Counted from the first letter of the stretch, positions 18,152 to 26,789 are shown. The stretch is 58,601 nucleotides of DNA from Rhabdaerophilum calidifontis (GCF_008641065.1 NZ_VTRS01000011.1:1-58601); one strand, 5' to 3'. Notes: generated by a model not told the origin, from the sequence alone. Made by a program: numbers and translations.

Positions 18152-19312
18152 ATGGCCGAGATCGCGCTGGGCGAAATCCACAAGCGGTTCGGAGAGACGA
18201 TCGTGCTTAACGGCGTCTCGCTCGAAATCGGCGAAGGCGAGTTCGTCGCGCTGCTCGGGCCGTCGGGCTGCGGAAAATCGACGCTGCTGCGCATCATCGC
18301 CGGGCTGGAACAGGCCGATTCCGGCACGGTCCGCATCGGCGGGCGCGACATGGCCGACCTGCCGCCCGCCGCGCGCAACCTCGCGATGGTGTTCCAGTCC
18401 TACGCGCTCTATCCGCATCTGAGCGTGCGCGCGAACATGATGGTGCCGCTGCGGATGCGCGATCTCACCGGGTTCGAACGCCTGCCCCTGATCGGCGCGC
18501 TGGCGCCAGGCCGGCGGGAGAAGCTCGCCGTCATGGCGGCCCGTGTCGAGATGGCGGCGGAAACGCTGAAGATCGGCCATCTGCTCGACCGCAAGCCGGG
18601 TCAGCTTTCCGGCGGCCAGCGCCAGCGCGTGGCGCTCGGCCGGGCGATGGTGCGCGAGCCGGCCGCCTTCCTGATGGACGAGCCGCTCTCCAATCTCGAC
18701 GCGGCTTTGCGCGTGCACATGCGCACGGAGATCGCCGAGCTTCACCGCGCGCTCGGCGCCACCTTCGTCTACGTGACGCATGACCAGGTCGAGGCGATGA
18801 CGATGTCGAGCCGGATCGCGGTAATGCTCGACGGCGAGATCGTGCAGATCGGCGCGCCGGCCGAGATCTACGAGGATCCGCGCGACCTGCGCGTCGCGGA
18901 ATTCATCGGCAGCCCGCGCATCAACGTGATCGAAGCCGTCGCCGACGCGGCGGGAGCGCCGGTCGCCGGCCATGGCGCGACGCTCGGCGGCAGGTTCGCG
19001 GCAGCGCCCGGCGCGGCATTGCGGGTCGGGATCCGGCCCGAGCATCTCGCGCTCGCCGAACCGGCGCGGGCGCCGCTCGCGGGCCGGGTGCGGCATCGCG
19101 AAAATCTCGGCGCCGAGATGCTTCTGCATGTGGCGGTGCCGGGGATTGCGACGCCGGTCGTCGCGCGCGTGGCGCCGCAGGCGGCGCGGGCGCTCGGCCC
19201 CGAGGCGCAGGTCGGGCTCGTGTTCGATCCCGCCGATCTGCGCGTCTTCGACGCCAATGGCCGGCGGGTCGCGGCGCTGGCACGGCCGGAACGGAGCCGC
19301 GCCTATGGCTGA
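18152..19312 (+). CDS. CUT1-type ABC transporter ATP-binding protein (UgpC/MalK-like)
   Basis: A 386-residue ATPase with Walker A GPSGCGKST, MVFQSYALYPHLSV (Q-loop), signature LSGGQRQRVALGRAM, Walker B FLMDEPLSNLD and the H-loop YVTHDQVEAM. A C-terminal TOBE/OB regulatory region follows (RVGIRPEHLALAEPARAPL). This is the UgpC/MsmK/MalK architecture used by importers of sugars, polyols and glycerol phosphates. It has a segment slightly longer than usual between FVQ-like MRDLTGFERLPL and the helical domain. The start follows GGGAGG by seven bases. The next gene begins inside its last codons (overlap 19305-19312). Confidence 0.92.
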   Translation: MAEIALGEIHKRFGETIVLNGVSLEIGEGEFVALLGPSGCGKSTLLRIIAGLEQADSGTVRIGGRDMADLPPAARNLAMVFQSYALYPHLSVRANMMVPLRMRDLTGFERLPLIGALAPGRREKLAVMAARVEMAAETLKIGHLLDRKPGQLSGGQRQRVALGRAMVREPAAFLMDEPLSNLDAALRVHMRTEIAELHRALGATFVYVTHDQVEAMTMSSRIAVMLDGEIVQIGAPAEIYEDPRDLRVAEFIGSPRINVIEAVADAAGAPVAGHGATLGGRFAAAPGAALRVGIRPEHLALAEPARAPLAGRVRHRENLGAEMLLHVAVPGIATPVVARVAPQAARALGPEAQVGLVFDPADLRVFDANGRRVAALARPERSRAYG

Positions 19313-20237
19313 GATCGCGCTCGCCGCCCTGCCCGCCACAAAGGCGCCGGCGCGGCGGGCAGGCCGCCGGCGGCTCGGCCGGACCGGCTTTCTGCTGACC
19401 CTGCCCGCCCTACTGCTGATGCTCGCGCTGCTGATCGGCCCGGTTCTCGCCGTCATCATCATGTCGCTGACCGATTACCAGCTCGGCGCGGCGGAATTCG
19501 CGTTCATCGGCCTGCGGAACTACGCGGAATTGTTCGCCGACAAGGTGTTCTGGAAATCGCTCGGCAACACGCTCGCCTATGCCGCGATCGTCGTGCCGGG
19601 TTCGGTCGCGCTCGGGCTCGGCATAGCGCTGCTGATCCAGGCCGGGCCGGGGCTGCGCGCTTTCTACCGGGCGGTGTTCTTCGTCCCGGTCATGGCGACG
19701 CTGATCGCCATGGCGATCTCGTGGGAATTCATGCTCCATGCCCAGTTCGGGCTGATCAACCTCACGCTGAAAGCGCTGGGGCTGACGCCGCGCGCCTGGC
19801 TGGCGGAGCCGGATCTGGTGCTGCCGACGCTGGCCGTGATCGGCATCTGGCAGCTCTTCGGCTTCAACATGGTGCTGTTTCTCGCCGGGCTGGTCTCGAT
19901 CCCGCGCACGCTCTACGACGCGGCGGCGATGGACGGGGCGCGCTCGGCCCTGGCGCGGTTCCGGCTCGTCACCTGGCCGATGCTCGGGCCGGTGACGATG
20001 TTCGTCGTCATCATCTCGGCGATCCGCTCGTTCCAGGTCTTCGACACGGTGCATGTCCTGACCAAGGGCGGCCCCAGCAAATCCTCCGAGGTGCTGCTCT
20101 ATTCGATGTATTCGGAAGGGTTCGAGTTCTTCCGCTCCGGCCTCGCGGCGGCGATCGCGGTCGTCTTCCTCGGCTTCGTGCTGGTGCTGACGCTGGTGAA
20201 GGCGCGGGTCATCGAGAAGAAGGTGCACTATTCATGA
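19305..20237 (+). CDS. CUT1-type ABC transporter permease (UgpA/MalF-like)
   Basis: A 310-residue inner-membrane permease with six predicted helices, the first at about residues 27-50 (FLLTLPALLLMLALLIGPV). SLTDYQLGAAEFAFIGLRNY is the family's periplasmic motif, and the EAA loop reads LYDAAAMDGARSALARFRLVTWPML. VHVLTKGGPSKSSEVLLYSMY is a typical CUT1 segment. It overlaps the ATPase gene by eight bases and the next permease gene by four (ATGA), so the three are tightly coupled. The transported substrate is probably a carbohydrate or a related polyol or phosphodiester, but the sequence does not decide. Confidence 0.92.
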   Translation: MAEIALAALPATKAPARRAGRRRLGRTGFLLTLPALLLMLALLIGPVLAVIIMSLTDYQLGAAEFAFIGLRNYAELFADKVFWKSLGNTLAYAAIVVPGSVALGLGIALLIQAGPGLRAFYRAVFFVPVMATLIAMAISWEFMLHAQFGLINLTLKALGLTPRAWLAEPDLVLPTLAVIGIWQLFGFNMVLFLAGLVSIPRTLYDAAAMDGARSALARFRLVTWPMLGPVTMFVVIISAIRSFQVFDTVHVLTKGGPSKSSEVLLYSMYSEGFEFFRSGLAAAIAVVFLGFVLVLTLVKARVIEKKVHYS

Positions 20238-21070
20238 GCGGCGCGCGGATCGGGCCTGTCGGCGCGGTGCTGCGCCACGCGGTGCTGCTCGGCGCGGCGG
20301 CTTTGGCGCTGATGCCGTTCCTGTGGATGCTCGCGACATCGCTGAAGCCGCAGAACGAGATCTTCCTTTCCGAAATCCGCTGGTGGCCGCAGCGACTGCA
20401 CGCCGCCGAGAACTACGCCAAGGCCTTCGAGCGGGCGCCGCTCGCGCGATTCCTGCTCAACGGGGTGATCGTCACCGGCACGATCTTCCTCGCCCAGATC
20501 GCGGTGGCGCTGCCGGCGGCCTATGCGCTGGCCAAGATCCGCTTCCTCGGTCGCGAACTGGTCTTCGCGCTCGTGCTCTTCGCGATCCTGATCCCGCCGC
20601 AGGCGATCGCGGTGCCGCTCTTCCTGCTGTTCCACCAGCTCGGCATCCTCGACACCTACGCGGCGCTGATCGCGCCGTTCACGATTTCGGTCTTCGGCAT
20701 CTTCCTGATGCGGCAATTCTTCATGACCGTGCCGGACGATCTCGTCGATGCGGCGCGGATGGACGGGATCAGCGAGTTCGGGATCGTCTGGCGCGTGATG
20801 CTGCCGACCGCGATCCCCGCCGTGACGGCCTTCGGCATCTTCTCGGTCGTCGCGCATTGGAACGATTATTTCTGGCCGCTGATCGCGGTGAATTCCCGCG
20901 AATTGTTCACGCCGCCGCTCGGCGTCGTCGCCTTCCGCAACGAGGAGGCCGGCACCGATTACGGGCCGCTGATGGCGGCGGCCACCGTGATCATCGCGCC
21001 GCTGATCCTCGCCTTCCTCATCGCGCAGCGCCGCTTCATCGAGGGTATCACGCTCACCGGCATGAAATAG
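20234..21070 (+). CDS. CUT1-type ABC transporter permease (UgpE/MalG-like)
   Basis: A 278-residue permease, partner of the preceding one. FLWMLATSLKPQNEIF is the canonical MalG/UgpE N-terminal motif, the EAA loop is DLVDAARMDGISEFGIVWRVMLPTAIPA, and the C-terminus RRFIEGITLTGMK matches the family end (F-x-x-G-x-T-x-G-x-x-K). It starts within the stop of the preceding gene (ATGA). A gap of 76 bases, containing a small hairpin (CGGGCG-GCCAA-CGCCCG, 21099-21115), separates it from the binding-protein gene. Confidence 0.92.
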   Translation: MSGARIGPVGAVLRHAVLLGAAALALMPFLWMLATSLKPQNEIFLSEIRWWPQRLHAAENYAKAFERAPLARFLLNGVIVTGTIFLAQIAVALPAAYALAKIRFLGRELVFALVLFAILIPPQAIAVPLFLLFHQLGILDTYAALIAPFTISVFGIFLMRQFFMTVPDDLVDAARMDGISEFGIVWRVMLPTAIPAVTAFGIFSVVAHWNDYFWPLIAVNSRELFTPPLGVVAFRNEEAGTDYGPLMAAATVIIAPLILAFLIAQRRFIEGITLTGMK

Positions 21071-21146
21071 CGGCGACGCCCCGGAAACCAGAACGAGACG
21101 GGCGGCCAACGCCCGCGCCGAGCCGAAATCACAACAGGAGAGAGAC

Positions 21147-22415
21147 ATGCTGAAGCACAGCCTGCTTTCGGCCGCGCTGGCGCTTTGCGCCATCCCGGCC
21201 CTCGCGCAGCAGACCGAAATCGTCATCCAGTACCCTTACGGCGAACTCTTCAACGAGACGCACAAGCAGATCGCCGAGGAATTCGCGAAGCGCAACAAGG
21301 ACATCAAGGTCACGTTCCGCGCGCCTTACGAATCCTACGAGGAAGGCACGCAGAAGGTCCTGCGCGAGGCGATCACCCGCCAGATGCCGGACATCACCTT
21401 CCAGGGGCTGAACCGCATCCGCATCTTCGTCGATCGCGGCATCGCCCAGCCGCTCGACGGCTATATCCAGGCCGACAAGACCATGGAGGCCGACGGCTTT
21501 CATGCCGCGATGTATGATATCGGCACGATGAACGGCAAGGTCTACGCCCTGCCCTTCGCGATCTCGCTGCCGGTCATGTATGTCAATCTCGACCTGGTGA
21601 AGAAGGCCGGCGGCGACGTCAACGCGCTGCCCAGGACTTGGGACGAGGTGCTCGCCCTCGCGAAGAAGGTCAAGGCGCTCGGCGGGGACACCAACGGGGT
21701 CACCTATGCCTGGGACATCACCGGCAACTGGCTCTGGCAGGCGCCGGTCTTCGCGCTCGGCGGCGCGATGCTGACCCCCGACGAGCGGAAGGTCGCCTTC
21801 GACGGCCCGGAAGGCCAGGCGGCGATCCGCACCATCGCCCGCCTCGTCACCGAAGGCGGCATGCCGAACCTCAACCAGCCCGACATGCGCGCCGCCTTCG
21901 CCGCCGGCAAGACGGGCATCCATTTCACCTCGACCTCCGACCTCGCCAAGATCACCGAGATGATCGGCGGCAAGTTCGCGCTCAAGACCGTGACCTTCCC
22001 CGGTGTCGCCGCCGACAAGGGCCGGCTGCCGGCCGGCGGCAATGTCGGCATCATCCTGACCCAGGACGCCAAGAAGCGCGAGGCCGCCTGGACGGTGCTG
22101 AAATTCTGGCACGGGCCGGAAGCGGCGGCGATCGTCGCCCGGACGACAGGCTACATGCCGCCGAACAAGAAGGCCAACGAGGTCTACCTCAAGGATTTCT
22201 ACGTGCAGAACCCGAACAACTATACCGCCGTGAGCCAGCTCGCGCTGCTCACCAAATGGTATGCCTTCCCCGGTGAGAACGGTCTCAAGATCACCGATGT
22301 GATCAAAGACCATCTCAACTCGATCATCATCGGCAAGCGCGCCAACGAGCCCGAGAAGGTGCTCGCCGACATGGCCGCGGACGTGCAGAAGCTCTTGCCG
22401 CACAAGACCAACTGA
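21147..22415 (+). CDS. CUT1-type ABC transporter substrate-binding protein (UgpB-like)
   Basis: A 422-residue periplasmic protein with a clear signal peptide (MLKHSLLSAALALCAIPALAQ) and a strong ribosome-binding site (AGGAGAGAG). The mature part begins QTEIVIQYPYGELFNETHKQ and has the family-1 binding-protein pattern, with PDITFQGLNRIRIFVDRGI, MNGKVYALPFAISLPVMYVN and TYAWDITGNWLWQAPVFALGG. It is the last gene of the operon and supplies the ligand to the two permeases. The resemblance to UgpB-type proteins suggests a sugar or glycerol-phosphate-type substrate. A strong hairpin follows its stop codon. Confidence 0.92.
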   Translation: MLKHSLLSAALALCAIPALAQQTEIVIQYPYGELFNETHKQIAEEFAKRNKDIKVTFRAPYESYEEGTQKVLREAITRQMPDITFQGLNRIRIFVDRGIAQPLDGYIQADKTMEADGFHAAMYDIGTMNGKVYALPFAISLPVMYVNLDLVKKAGGDVNALPRTWDEVLALAKKVKALGGDTNGVTYAWDITGNWLWQAPVFALGGAMLTPDERKVAFDGPEGQAAIRTIARLVTEGGMPNLNQPDMRAAFAAGKTGIHFTSTSDLAKITEMIGGKFALKTVTFPGVAADKGRLPAGGNVGIILTQDAKKREAAWTVLKFWHGPEAAAIVARTTGYMPPNKKANEVYLKDFYVQNPNNYTAVSQLALLTKWYAFPGENGLKITDVIKDHLNSIIIGKRANEPEKVLADMAADVQKLLPHKTN

Positions 22416-22433
22416 CATCCGGCCACCAACCCC

Positions 22434-22463
22434 GGAACGGCCGGCCCCGCGGCCGGCCGTTCC
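22434..22463. terminator. Strong bidirectional terminator-type hairpin
   Basis: A perfect 13-base inverted repeat (GGAACGGCCGGCC at 22434-22446, its complement at 22451-22463) with a CCGC loop lies between two convergent genes (stops at 22415 and 22485). The inner GC stem and the lack of other content in this gap make it a likely terminator for both operons. A short C/T tract follows on the plus strand. Confidence 0.75.
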
Positions 22464-22484
22464 CCCTGCCGCCGGGCCGCCCGC

Positions 22485-24203
22485 TCAGCGGCGCGCCGAC
22501 GCGATCGACCAGGGGATGGCCCCCTCGGGCAGCAGCGCGGCGAGCCGCTCGATCGCCAGCATCAAACCCAGCACCACCGCGAGCGTCGCGATGCCGAGCG
22601 CCGCCGCCTCGTTGGCGAGCCCGGCCTCGTCGAGGCTGAACAGCACCACGCCGAGCGTCCGCGTGCCGGCGCTCCACAGCAGGGCCGAGACCGTCAGCTC
22701 GTTGAAGGCGGTGAGGAAGACCAGCAGCATCCCGGCGGTGAGCGCCGGCAGCACCGCCGGCAGCAGCAGCATCCCGAGCCGCCGCGCGAAGCGGGCCCCG
22801 TCGAGCGCGCCGGCCTCCTCGATGGCGCCGTCGATCTGGCGCATCGCCGCCCCGACCGGCTTCAGCCCGAGCGCAAGGAAGCGCGCGACATAGGCGAGGA
22901 TGATGATCCAGGCCGTGCCGTAGAGGCTGACATGCAGCAGCGGCAGCGGGCGGAGGAAGAGCAGGATCATCGCGATCGCCACCACCACCCCCGGCAATGC
23001 GTAAGGCAGGTCGATCGCGAAGCGCAGGACGACATCGAGCGGGCCCTGCCGCCGCTCCAGCCGATAGGCGAGCGGCAGCGCGATGAGTCCGATCGCCAGC
23101 GCCGCGATCCCGGCGAAGAGGAAGGAATTGGCGAGCGCGTCGAGCGTCACGCGCTGGCGCAGCAGCACCTCCTCGAAGGCGCGCAGCGTGATCGTCTCCG
23201 CCCGCAGCGGCACGCCGAGCGCCGGCACGAGCGCCGTTGCGAGCAGCGAGAGCACGGGCAGCACGAAACCGATGCCGATCACCAGGACCGCCGCGACCTC
23301 GACCAGCGGTCGCGCGCGGCCGAGCGGCCAGAACGGCTCGAGCCGGCGCCCGAACTCGATCGGCACCGCCTGCCGGGCGAGGATCCGCCCCGAAACCAGC
23401 ATGGCCGCGCCGGCGATCAGCCCGAGCAGCAGCGAGAACAGCGCCGCATCGCCGATCGCATCCGGGCCGAAGCTCGTCATGCGGCGGTAGATCAGCGTCG
23501 GGATGGTGAGGTAATTCACCGGCAGGCCGAGCAGCGCCGGGATGCCGAAATTGCCGATCGCCGCTACGAAGGCCAGCAGCCAGGCCGCGGAGAGATGGCC
23601 GCCGAGCACCGGCAGCAGCATGTCGCGCAGGATCCGCCCCGGCCGGGCGCCGTCGACCCGCGCGGCCTCGACGATCTCGCGCGGCACCGTGCGCAGGCCC
23701 GCGAGCACGACCAGCATCACCAGCGGCGCGTGGTGAAGCCCGAGCACGAGAATGATGCCACCGCGCCCGAGCATCGGGTTCGGCGCGCCGGGCGCCGGAG
23801 CGAGGCCGAGCGCGCCGAGCACCGGCGAGGCCGGGCCGGCAAGCGTCTTGAAGGCCAGCGCGATGACCTGGGGCGCGACGAGCATCGACATCGCGAACAG
23901 GAAGGCGAAGACGCGCTTTCCGCGCATGTCGGTGATCGCCAGGGCCAGGGCGGCGGCGGTGCCGAGCAGCATCGCGATCGCCGAGGAGACGAGCCCGGTC
24001 TCGAGCGTGTTGAAGCTCGCGCGCAGCGCCGCGGGGCGGAGAAGCTCGGCGAGGATCGCCGCGCTGCCGGCGCGGAACGGCTCCGTGAAGAGCCGCAGCA
24101 TCGGCAGCGCGCAGAGCAGCAGCGCGAGCGCGGCGCCGGCGCGGAGGAGCCAGCGCCCCTCCCCGGCGAGCGGCGCCTCCCGCGCCGGAAGGCGGCCGCT
24201 CAC
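22485..24203 (-). CDS. Fused two-domain ABC transporter permease (FbpB/iron type)
   Basis: A 572-residue permease with two copies of the binding-protein-dependent transport domain (roughly residues 50-270 and 330-550), as in FbpB/SfuB. The EAA-like loops are visible as EIVEAARVDGARPGRILRDMLLPVL in the first half and IEEAGALDGARFARRLGMLLLPAVLPA in the second. The start is GTG, overlapping the stop of the binding-protein gene (GTGA, 24200-24203). It should form the whole membrane channel of the transporter as a single chain. No ATP-binding subunit follows; the operon ends here against a convergent terminator. Confidence 0.88.
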   Translation of the reverse strand: MSGRLPAREAPLAGEGRWLLRAGAALALLLCALPMLRLFTEPFRAGSAAILAELLRPAALRASFNTLETGLVSSAIAMLLGTAAALALAITDMRGKRVFAFLFAMSMLVAPQVIALAFKTLAGPASPVLGALGLAPAPGAPNPMLGRGGIILVLGLHHAPLVMLVVLAGLRTVPREIVEAARVDGARPGRILRDMLLPVLGGHLSAAWLLAFVAAIGNFGIPALLGLPVNYLTIPTLIYRRMTSFGPDAIGDAALFSLLLGLIAGAAMLVSGRILARQAVPIEFGRRLEPFWPLGRARPLVEVAAVLVIGIGFVLPVLSLLATALVPALGVPLRAETITLRAFEEVLLRQRVTLDALANSFLFAGIAALAIGLIALPLAYRLERRQGPLDVVLRFAIDLPYALPGVVVAIAMILLFLRPLPLLHVSLYGTAWIIILAYVARFLALGLKPVGAAMRQIDGAIEEAGALDGARFARRLGMLLLPAVLPALTAGMLLVFLTAFNELTVSALLWSAGTRTLGVVLFSLDEAGLANEAAALGIATLAVVLGLMLAIERLAALLPEGAIPWSIASARR

Positions 24204-25177
24204 TGGCCGAAGATGTCCGCGAAGTCCTTGCGGACGCGATCCTGCTCCTTGAGGAGCTTGCCGGCGTCGAAAGGCATGAGGCGGATCGCGTTGCGCGCGG
24301 GATAGCCCGCCGGCAGCGCCACAGCCGGATGCGCCGGGACATAGCCCTGCTTCAGCGCCAGTTCCTGACCTTCACGCGAGAGCATGAAATCGATGAAGGC
24401 CTTGGCCGCAACGGGGTTCTTCGCGGTGCTGAGGATCGCGACCGGCTCCGAGACCGCCGAGACGCCCTCCTTCGGGAACACGAACTCGACCGGCGCGCCC
24501 TTGGCCTTCTCGCGGATCGGCATGAAATCGACGATCATGCCGAACAGCTTCTCGCCGGTCGCCACCGCGCGCAGCACATCGCCATTGGCGCCGCCGGCCT
24601 GGGCAGCGTTGTCCTTGAGCTTGCGGTAATAATCCCAGCCGCCCGGCAGCGTGCCGGTCAGCGTCGCGGCATGGATCAGCGCCGCGCCGGAATTGAGCGG
24701 GCTCGGCATCACGAGCTGGCCCTTCGCCTCCGGCTTGAGGAGATCGGCCCAGCTCTCCGGCTTGAACGGCGCCTTGGTATTGTAGACGATGCCGGTGGTG
24801 ATCAGCTTGGTCGCGAACCAGAATTTCTGGGGGTCGTGGATCCCGGCCGGATAGGCGGAGAGATCGGCGCCGGCATGGCTCATCAGCCGCCCCTCGGCCT
24901 TGAGCGCCTCCATCGTCACGCTGTCGGCGATCAGCAGCAGATCCGGCTGCGGGGCGCCCGCCGCGATCTCGGCGCGGAGCTTCGCCATCACGCGCGGCGT
25001 GCCGTCGCGGACGAAGGTGATGTCGACCTTCGGATATTTCGCCTTGAAGGCGTCGATCGTCTGCTGCGCGTCGGTATTGGGCTGGCTGGTATAGAGCAGC
25101 AGCGGCCCCTCCTGCGCGAGAACCGGCAGGCCGGCGAGCAGCGAGAGCGTGAGGGCGGTGAGGCGGCGACCCAGCAT
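24200..25177 (-). CDS. ABC transporter substrate-binding protein (AfuA/FbpA-like, COG1840 type)
   Basis: A 325-residue periplasmic protein. The start at 25177 gives a signal peptide (RRLTALTLSLLAGLPVLAQ); the open frame runs upstream to 25384 without signal content. The mature domain begins GPLLLYTSQPNTDAQQTIDAF, and KAEGRLMSHAG and IVYNTKAPFKPESWADLL follow the class II pattern of ferric-iron binding proteins. However, at the place where FbpA proteins carry the iron-binding Tyr-Tyr pair it has GMIVDFMPIREKAKG, so direct ferric ion binding is doubtful; a chelate, phosphonate or other ligand is possible. The divergent irr gene makes iron the first hypothesis. Confidence 0.8.
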   Translation of the reverse strand: MLGRRLTALTLSLLAGLPVLAQEGPLLLYTSQPNTDAQQTIDAFKAKYPKVDITFVRDGTPRVMAKLRAEIAAGAPQPDLLLIADSVTMEALKAEGRLMSHAGADLSAYPAGIHDPQKFWFATKLITTGIVYNTKAPFKPESWADLLKPEAKGQLVMPSPLNSGAALIHAATLTGTLPGGWDYYRKLKDNAAQAGGANGDVLRAVATGEKLFGMIVDFMPIREKAKGAPVEFVFPKEGVSAVSEPVAILSTAKNPVAAKAFIDFMLSREGQELALKQGYVPAHPAVALPAGYPARNAIRLMPFDAGKLLKEQDRVRKDFADIFGQ

Positions 25178-25396
25178 GGCAAGCTCCGGAATGGAATGAA
25201 TGCCGCCTCTTGCGCGCCCTGCGTGACAGCGTTGTGACAATCTGCCGGCGCATCTGCACCCATGACGCAGACCGGCCTTGCAGGATGCCGGGCGCGGACC
25301 GAACAGATTGTCGCAGTCGCAATAACAGCGCATTCCACGCAACCACCAAACTTGACATATCTGGTCGAATTTTTCTAACATCATGAAAAGTAAGAG

Positions 25397-25413
25397 TTTT
25401 TAATCGTTCTAAA
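25397..25413. promoter_or_regulatory. ICE-like Irr box upstream of irr
   Basis: TTTTTAA-TCG-TTCTAAA matches the Irr-binding ICE pattern (TTTAGAA-N3-TTCTAAA, from memory) at 12 of 14 arm positions, with a perfect right half. It lies nine bases before the irr ATG, in a conspicuously AT-rich part of the divergent region (25350-25420) that also drives the FbpA-like gene. It could mediate autoregulation and control of the transporter. The rest of the 25178-25422 gap shows no gene. Confidence 0.5.
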
Positions 25414-25422
25414 GTAGCCCCT

Positions 25423-25929
25423 ATGGATCTGACCCTCGAAACCGAACGCCCCCGCCTTCCCGCGACGCTGCACCCGGCGCGCGGAGTCGAGTTGCCCGAG
25501 AGCGCCTGCCCGGTCGCGCGGCTGCGGATGAAGCTGCGCAAGGCGGGGCTAAGGCCGACGCGCCAGCGCATGCAACTCGGCTGGCTGCTCTTCGCCAAGG
25601 GCCATCGCCATATCTCGGCGGAGGACTTGTTCCACGAGGCGAACAAGGTCCAGGCGCCGCTGGCACTGGCGACCGTCTACAACACCCTCAACCAGTTCCG
25701 TGAAGCCGGGCTGATCCGCCAGGTCAATATCGGCGGCGACCGCGCGGTGTTCGACACCGATACCGGCGATCACCACCATTTCCTGTTCGAGGATGACGGC
25801 GCCATCGCCGATATCCCGCCCGAGATGGTGGCGATCTCGTCGCTGCCCGAACCGCCACCCGGCTACCGGATCGCGGGGCTCGACCTCGTGGTGCGGCTGG
25901 AGCGCATCCCGGAGAGCGGGGCGGCATGA
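25423..25929 (+). CDS. irr: Fur-family iron response regulator Irr
   Basis: A 168-residue Fur-superfamily DNA-binding protein. The winged helix is RMKLRKAGLRPTRQRMQLGWLLF...ISAEDLFHEANKVQAPLALATVYNTLNQF, and the dimerisation domain contains TDTGDHHHFLFEDDG, with the His triplet that binds haem in rhizobial Irr. Cys29-Pro30 (ESACPVARL) falls where Bradyrhizobium Irr has its haem regulatory Cys-Pro. Canonical Fur C-terminal CxxC zinc sites are absent. Irr accumulates under iron limitation, repressing haem synthesis and iron storage and activating uptake. It is followed with a four-base overlap by bfd and then by bfr, a coherent iron-storage cluster. Confidence 0.9.
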   Translation: MDLTLETERPRLPATLHPARGVELPESACPVARLRMKLRKAGLRPTRQRMQLGWLLFAKGHRHISAEDLFHEANKVQAPLALATVYNTLNQFREAGLIRQVNIGGDRAVFDTDTGDHHHFLFEDDGAIADIPPEMVAISSLPEPPPGYRIAGLDLVVRLERIPESGAA

Positions 25930-26198
25930 TCATCTGCTCCTGCAACGCGCTGACCAGGGCGCAGATCCTCGAAGCCGCGGCGTCCGAGCCGCCGCACGCG
26001 CCGCGCTCGCCGGCGCAGACCTATCGCTGCCTCGGCTGCGCGCCGGATTGCGGGCGCTGCCTCGTCACCGTCCGGCGGATTCTCGGCGAGGCGCGCGCCG
26101 GCGCCTGCGCCGTCAGCTGCCCCGCCTGTCCGGGCCATGCCGCGGCCGAAACCGAGGATTCCGATGCGGTTCCGGCCTTCGCCATCGCGGCGGAATGA
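25926..26198 (+). CDS. bfd: Bacterioferritin-associated ferredoxin-like protein (Bfd)
   Basis: A 90-residue small [2Fe-2S] protein of the BFD family. The ligand pattern is CxC at Cys4/Cys6 (MIICSCNALT) and Cx2C at Cys42/Cys45 within CLGCAPDCGRC, with an extra Cys38. Bfd donates electrons to the haem of bacterioferritin to release stored iron, which fits the bfr gene 85 bases downstream. The C-terminal tail, with two more cysteines (SCPACPG), is longer than in E. coli Bfd (64 residues). The ATG overlaps the irr stop (ATGA, 25926-25929), so it is co-translated with irr. Confidence 0.85.
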   Translation: MIICSCNALTRAQILEAAASEPPHAPRSPAQTYRCLGCAPDCGRCLVTVRRILGEARAGACAVSCPACPGHAAAETEDSDAVPAFAIAAE

Positions 26199-26242
26199 GC
26201 GGAGAGCCGATTCCGGCTGGACTTTCGCTCGCATGCACCTAG

Positions 26243-26259
26243 TTTAGAATTGCTCCAAT
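26243..26259. promoter_or_regulatory. ICE-like Irr box upstream of bfr
   Basis: TTTAGAA-TTG-CTCCAAT has a perfect left half and a 4/7 right half of the Irr ICE pattern, 23 bases before the bfr ATG. It overlaps a second element, the inverted repeat ATTGCTCC-AATCC-GGAGCAAT (26249-26269). Irr is known to repress bfr in rhizobia under low iron, so an operator here is expected. The second repeat could be part of the same site or an mRNA leader hairpin. Confidence 0.5.
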
Positions 26260-26282
26260 CCGGAGCAATCCAGAGAGGTGCC

Positions 26283-26789
26283 ATGAAGGGCGACAATAAA
26301 GTTCTCGACTATCTGAACAAGGGCCTGCGCAGCGAACTGACGGCCATCAGCCAATATTGGCTGCATTACCGTCTGCTCGACAATTGGGGGCTCAACGAGC
26401 TTGCAAAGAAATGGCGGGAGGAATCCATCGAGGAAATGCAGCATGCCGACCGGTTCGTGGACCGGATCCTGTTTCTCGAAGGCTTCCCGAACATGCAGGT
26501 GCTCGATCCGCTCCAGATCGGCCAGAACGTCCAGGAAGTGATGGAGGCCGATCTCGCGGCGGAGATCGGTGCGCGCGCGCTCTACCAGGAAGCCGCCGCC
26601 TATTGCGAGAGCGTGAAGGATTTCCCCTCGCGCGAGCTTTTCCAGGAACTGATGGCCGATGAGGAAGGCCATATCGACTTCCTCGAAACGCAGCTTGAAC
26701 TCGTCAAGAAGCTCGGCGAGGCCATGTATATGCAGGCCCATCTCGGCGGACTCGGCGAAGGCGGCACGCCCGGCCTGCGCGGCGAATGA
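26283..26789 (+). CDS. bfr: Bacterioferritin
   Basis: A 168-residue haem-containing ferritin that oxidises Fe(II) and stores it as ferric mineral in a 24-subunit cage. All diagnostic residues are in register: ferroxidase ligands Glu18, Glu51, His54, Glu94, Glu127 and His130, and the haem ligand Met52 (EEMQHADR). The start at 26283 follows GAGAGG. An in-frame ATT/TTG region further upstream is not used, because the conserved N-terminus begins [12 protein letters not shown]. It lies in the irr-bfd-bfr group but has its own ICE-like operator, so it probably also has its own promoter. Confidence 0.96.
   Translation: MKGDNKVLDYLNKGLRSELTAISQYWLHYRLLDNWGLNELAKKWREESIEEMQHADRFVDRILFLEGFPNMQVLDPLQIGQNVQEVMEADLAAEIGARALYQEAAAYCESVKDFPSRELFQELMADEEGHIDFLETQLELVKKLGEAMYMQAHLGGLGEGGTPGLRGE

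Noticed and set aside
22932-24305. A plus-strand open frame across the fused permease
   Set aside because: Antisense of a membrane protein (Gln/Arg/Glu/His-rich); the minus-strand permease is well supported.
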